A DNA stretch of 64,000 nucleotides from Paenibacillus sp. XY044. Its GTDB lineage: Bacteria > Bacillota > Bacilli > Paenibacillales > Paenibacillaceae. A model generated the notes under the pieces. That model made no database searches, had not been told where the DNA came from, and worked only from the letters and a program-made list of their open reading frames with translations. This document shows, one piece after another, positions 61,434 to 64,000 of this stretch; positions within the stretch are counted from its first letter, which is position 1, and each line of letters starts with the position of its first letter. The stretch spans positions 248,001-312,000 of the forward strand of contig NZ_NQMO01000002.1 of NCBI RefSeq assembly GCF_002257645.1, given 5' to 3'. The position numbers and the translations under genes were made by a program.

Positions 61434-62024
61434 ATGTTTAAATACAACATTTGCTTCCTTAAACAAAACGATCAAATCTTACTTCTTAACCGGGAAAAGC
61501 CGAGTTGGATGGGAAGGTGGAATGGCGTGGGCGGAAAAATCGAAGAGAACGAATCACCAAGAGAGTCTGCGCTGAGAGAGATCGAGGAAGAGACAGGAAT
61601 TGCCCTAGACTCCATTGATTTTAAGAGTATTGTTACTTGGATTGTAGATGGTAAGTTAACCGGTGGGATGTATGCTTATTTTGCTGAGTTGCCGTCCGAT
61701 TTCATCTACGAGACTCCCATAAAAACACCGGAAGGAATCCTGGACTGGAAGAGTATGGAGTGGATTATGCACCCGGAAAATAACGGGATCGCGGACATCA
61801 TTCCGAAAAGCATACATCGATTTATAGGCGACGTAAACTGTTATGAGCACCGTTGTTTTTATGAAAATGACAAATGGACACACGATATTTTGATTGAAAT
61901 GAACAAGGATATGGAACAAATGACAGATAAAGAAATGATAAATGCTTGGTACTTTCGTGAGCAGTTTAGAAAAGGCAATAGATCAGATAACAATGTATTC
62001 ACGCTGCAGCCCGACAGAGGTTGA
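61434..62024 (+). CDS. Nudix hydrolase (8-oxo-dGTP diphosphatase-like)
   Basis: 196 residues. The Nudix box (GGKIEENESPRESA, then LREIEEETGIALDS) is complete, N-terminus 'MFKYNICFLKQNDQILLLNR'. The C-terminus 'QFRKGNRSDNNVFTLQPDRG' is read straight through the left core and arm of an attC-like element, so the natural stop has been lost or shifted. AAAGGCGG gives ATG 61434. Confidence 0.82.
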   Translation: MFKYNICFLKQNDQILLLNREKPSWMGRWNGVGGKIEENESPRESALREIEEETGIALDSIDFKSIVTWIVDGKLTGGMYAYFAELPSDFIYETPIKTPEGILDWKSMEWIMHPENNGIADIIPKSIHRFIGDVNCYEHRCFYENDKWTHDILIEMNKDMEQMTDKEMINAWYFREQFRKGNRSDNNVFTLQPDRG

Positions 62025-62025
62025 G
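61985..62025 (+). repeat. attC-like element E21 (left half)
   Basis: CAGATAACAATGTATTCACG CTGCAGC matches the left arms of E16 and E8; it lies inside the Nudix reading frame and has no right half. Last recognisable copy. Confidence 0.65.
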
Positions 62026-62091
62026 GATTTATATCATTGCAATTAACACTTACATATTTATCATTGGCGACCACATTAGCAAAGACACCCC

Positions 62092-62128
62092 AAAAAAAGT
62101 CCTTCGATTGTTATCCGGAGGGCTTTTA
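62092..62128 (+). terminator. Terminator at the right end of the array
   Basis: AAAAGTCCTTCG / CGGAGGGCTTTT. Confidence 0.75.
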
Positions 62129-62227
62129 CCATTTCTTTGGCCATTGCACAGAATCATCTAGAAAATAATTCGAACGATATCATTCGTTTTTACCAATAAA
62201 TAATGTAGGCATAAGGGGAGGTGGCAA

Positions 62228-62812
62228 ATGAATCATCCAACTGAATATGCAAAGCTCGTTGCACTTACACTTACGGGAAGTCGTGATGCATTTGGAGAGT
62301 TATATGAAGCAACCATTAAGGACGTTTACAAAACCGTTTATTTTCTAGTTAAAGAACAGTCTGATGCCGAGGATGTTATTCAGGAGATTTATATTCAAGT
62401 ATATCGGTCTCTTGAAAAGTTTGATGCAAACAGGCCGTTTCGGCCTTGGTTAATGGGAATCGTGATGCGGCAAATTCAAGCACATCGAAGAAAGCGTTGG
62501 ACACATGTACGAATCATCAAAAGAGTGGAACAGATTGATCAAGCGGTGGTCTACGATTTCTCCAATGAAGTGGTTAACAAGGTATCGAACCGTTCGCTGC
62601 TTGCATGCGTAGATCGGCTTCCTTTTAAGCTAAAGATCGTAATTACCCTGCATTATTTAAACGATTACACGCAAGAAGAGATTGCAGCCATACTAGAGAT
62701 ACCTCTTGGTACCGTAAAATCAAGGATCCATGCTGCTCTGCAAAAAATTCGTAAAAAACAGAATATGAGCATTCTGGCAACGGGAAGGGTGGAGAAGCTA
62801 AATGAGTCTTGA
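62228..62812 (+). CDS. ECF-type sigma factor
   Basis: 194 residues. Region 2 'VYFLVKEQSDAEDVIQEIYIQVYRSLEKFD' and region 4 'VITLHYLNDYTQEEIAAILEIPLGTVKSRI' are clear. GGGGAGGTGGCAA precedes the ATG. It overlaps the next gene by 11 bases, the usual sigma/anti-sigma coupling. Signal unknown. Confidence 0.9.
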   Translation: MNHPTEYAKLVALTLTGSRDAFGELYEATIKDVYKTVYFLVKEQSDAEDVIQEIYIQVYRSLEKFDANRPFRPWLMGIVMRQIQAHRRKRWTHVRIIKRVEQIDQAVVYDFSNEVVNKVSNRSLLACVDRLPFKLKIVITLHYLNDYTQEEIAAILEIPLGTVKSRIHAALQKIRKKQNMSILATGRVEKLNES

Positions 62813-63557
62813 TGAAAGATTGAAAACTGCCTTTACGGAGGAAACCAAAGATTGGAACGTACCCGCTGATCTTAAGGGGAAAATACTGAACCGGGTCGTA
62901 ACTCATCAACCTGGACGGCGAATGAAGAAATGGATTGCTGCAGGTATTTTGACCGCTGCCTTGTTAATCCCGACTGGCGCATATGCCGGGTACAGTTACC
63001 TAGCGGATTCCATCTATGGTTCACAGGAGAATATCGCCAAGTATGGGGTGGGTCAAGAACAGTACGCAGAGCTTGAGGCAAAACTGCAGAGCGCCAAACA
63101 AAACCTCAGTGAAGAGGAATTTACAAAATGGCTGCCTTTACTTAAAGAGTTGGGAACGATGAATATGAAGATTGCCGATGCCAATGGGGACATTCATCCT
63201 GATCGATTGAGCGCAGATGAACAAAAACAATATAATAGCTTATTATCTGAGCTTGAGCCTATCTTTAGTAAATTAAACGAAATTCAATCATCCCCGAAAA
63301 GGGAAGTTAAAATGGCAGATAACGCTGCTTTCTGGGGAGGAATCGTAGACCAAGCCAGGCTGGCATTCAGCAAAGAAGAATTCGATGAGTTTCAGAAATT
63401 AATCGATGAATTGAAGGCGTATGACGCCAAAACCCTTGATCCGGATGGGAGCGTCCATCTAGAGCGAATTTCAGTGGAAGATGAATCGAATATAGATCGG
63501 GTGACAGAGCAGCTGCAACCGTATTTTAAAAAGTTGGGCATTACAGTTAAGCCATGA
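62802..63557 (+). CDS. DUF3600-type membrane protein, presumed anti-sigma factor
   Basis: 251 residues. N-terminal cytosolic 'LKTAFTEETKDWNVPADLKGKIL', one TM helix ('WIAAGILTAALLIPTGAYAGY', about 45-65) and an extracellular domain with two related helical halves ('SEEEFTKWLPLLKELG...DANGDIHPDRLS' and 'SKEEFDEFQKLIDELKAYD...DPDGSVHLERIS'). Matches DUF3600 partners of ECF sigma factors. Confidence 0.83.
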   Translation: MSLDERLKTAFTEETKDWNVPADLKGKILNRVVTHQPGRRMKKWIAAGILTAALLIPTGAYAGYSYLADSIYGSQENIAKYGVGQEQYAELEAKLQSAKQNLSEEEFTKWLPLLKELGTMNMKIADANGDIHPDRLSADEQKQYNSLLSELEPIFSKLNEIQSSPKREVKMADNAAFWGGIVDQARLAFSKEEFDEFQKLIDELKAYDAKTLDPDGSVHLERISVEDESNIDRVTEQLQPYFKKLGITVKP

Positions 63558-63707
63558 TCTTAATTTTCTCTGATTTACATGAGTTTCTTTTTGAAAAGCA
63601 TTCTATAATCGTAGTAAGTCTATTAACATCGGGACAGCATCATTACCGCGGGCCGACAAACGGCCCCTTGGTGTGCCCGGTCCAAATCAATTTTTAAGGA
63701 TGATTCC

Positions 63708-64000
63708 ATGAAGAAAAATCTCATACTCATTGAAGGCATTCCTGGTTCAGGGAAATCCACATTTGCCCGGTTTTTAGCCAATCAATTTGAACGGAATGGA
63801 CTCTCGTGTGGGTTATATCTTGAAACTACATACGATCACCCGATTATCGAGTTTACCGGTTACGAAGATAACGCCTTGTTCCTTGCAGAACATTATGATC
63901 GATGGTCAAAGTTCCTGGATCATGATCCTAATGAAGAAGTTGTAGTGATGGAATCCGCATTTTTGCAGAGTCCGATGGTTCATTTGCTCCATAAAGAGGC
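63708..64000 (+). CDS. P-loop kinase-like protein (partial, runs off window)
   Basis: First 97 residues only. 'LILIEGIPGSGKSTFARFLANQF' is Walker A; 'GYEDNALFLAEHYDRWSKFL' and 'VVVMESAFLQSPMV' follow. Homologous to the truncated gene at 42973. Function unknown. The leader 63640-63690 contains CCCCTTGGTGTGCCCGG, faintly like the internal block of the array repeats. Confidence 0.75.
   Translation, partial: MKKNLILIEGIPGSGKSTFARFLANQFERNGLSCGLYLETTYDHPIIEFTGYEDNALFLAEHYDRWSKFLDHDPNEEVVVMESAFLQSPMVHLLHKE

Noticed and set aside
61324..61575. 83-codon ORF overlapping the Nudix gene
   Set aside because: Different frame from the intact Nudix box; no family resemblance.

Overview
The window reads as chromosome of a Gram-positive Bacillales bacterium, most likely Paenibacillus or a close relative. 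This is judged from YqkE, LplJ and TcyP homologues, the AGGAGG-type ribosome sites, lipoproteins with copper-amine-oxidase N-terminal repeats, and Hol-Tox type I toxins. No rRNA or tRNA gene was seen. Two compositions are visible: a GC-rich core (about 1-25.2 kb) and a much more AT-rich accessory stretch (about 25.6-62 kb).

Core, 0.15-25.2 kb. Housekeeping genes (DMT exporter, YqkE, GNAT, lipoate ligase) lead into a corrinoid salvage locus of ten genes: cobD, cbiZ, cbiB and cobC-like, then a cobalamin riboswitch with a terminator in front of btuF-btuC-btuD, then cobT-cobU-cobS-cbiP. No corrin-ring genes are present, so the cell is expected to import, strip (CbiZ) and rebuild cobinamides. Next come a TcyP cystine symporter, an unrecognised secreted protein, a queuosine-precursor transporter behind a preQ1-I riboswitch, PepQ, a metallo-beta-lactamase-fold hydrolase, an SDR, a GNAT, an HxlR regulator and a 523-residue lipoprotein.

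Accessory region, 25.2-62 kb. This is the notable part. It is a run of mostly single, unrelated small genes, nearly all on the plus strand: acetyltransferases, Nudix, DinB, VOC, methyltransferases, nucleotidyltransferase, beta-lactamase fold, GyrI-like, RidA and an AAC(3)-I-like enzyme. Many are followed by a copy of a 100-200 bp imperfect palindrome. Its left end carries TAAC and its right end GTTA, followed by short complementary L-type arms and an inner GC-rich hairpin. That is the architecture of integron attC sites. At the left edge sits the decayed C-terminal part of a tyrosine recombinase. I interpret the region as an integron-like cassette array whose integrase has been lost or lies elsewhere. 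Several cassettes are truncated or frameshifted, and some junctions lie inside the repeats. Two intact and one deleted copy of a Hol-Tox type I toxin/antisense-RNA module are embedded in it. A catabolic block (PucR regulator, CodB-type permease, DUF917 protein, hydantoinase-like protein) and a class D beta-lactamase / MocR regulator pair interrupt it and look less cassette-like.

Right edge, 62.2-64 kb. An ECF sigma factor overlaps a DUF3600-type membrane partner, and a P-loop kinase-like gene runs off the end of the window.
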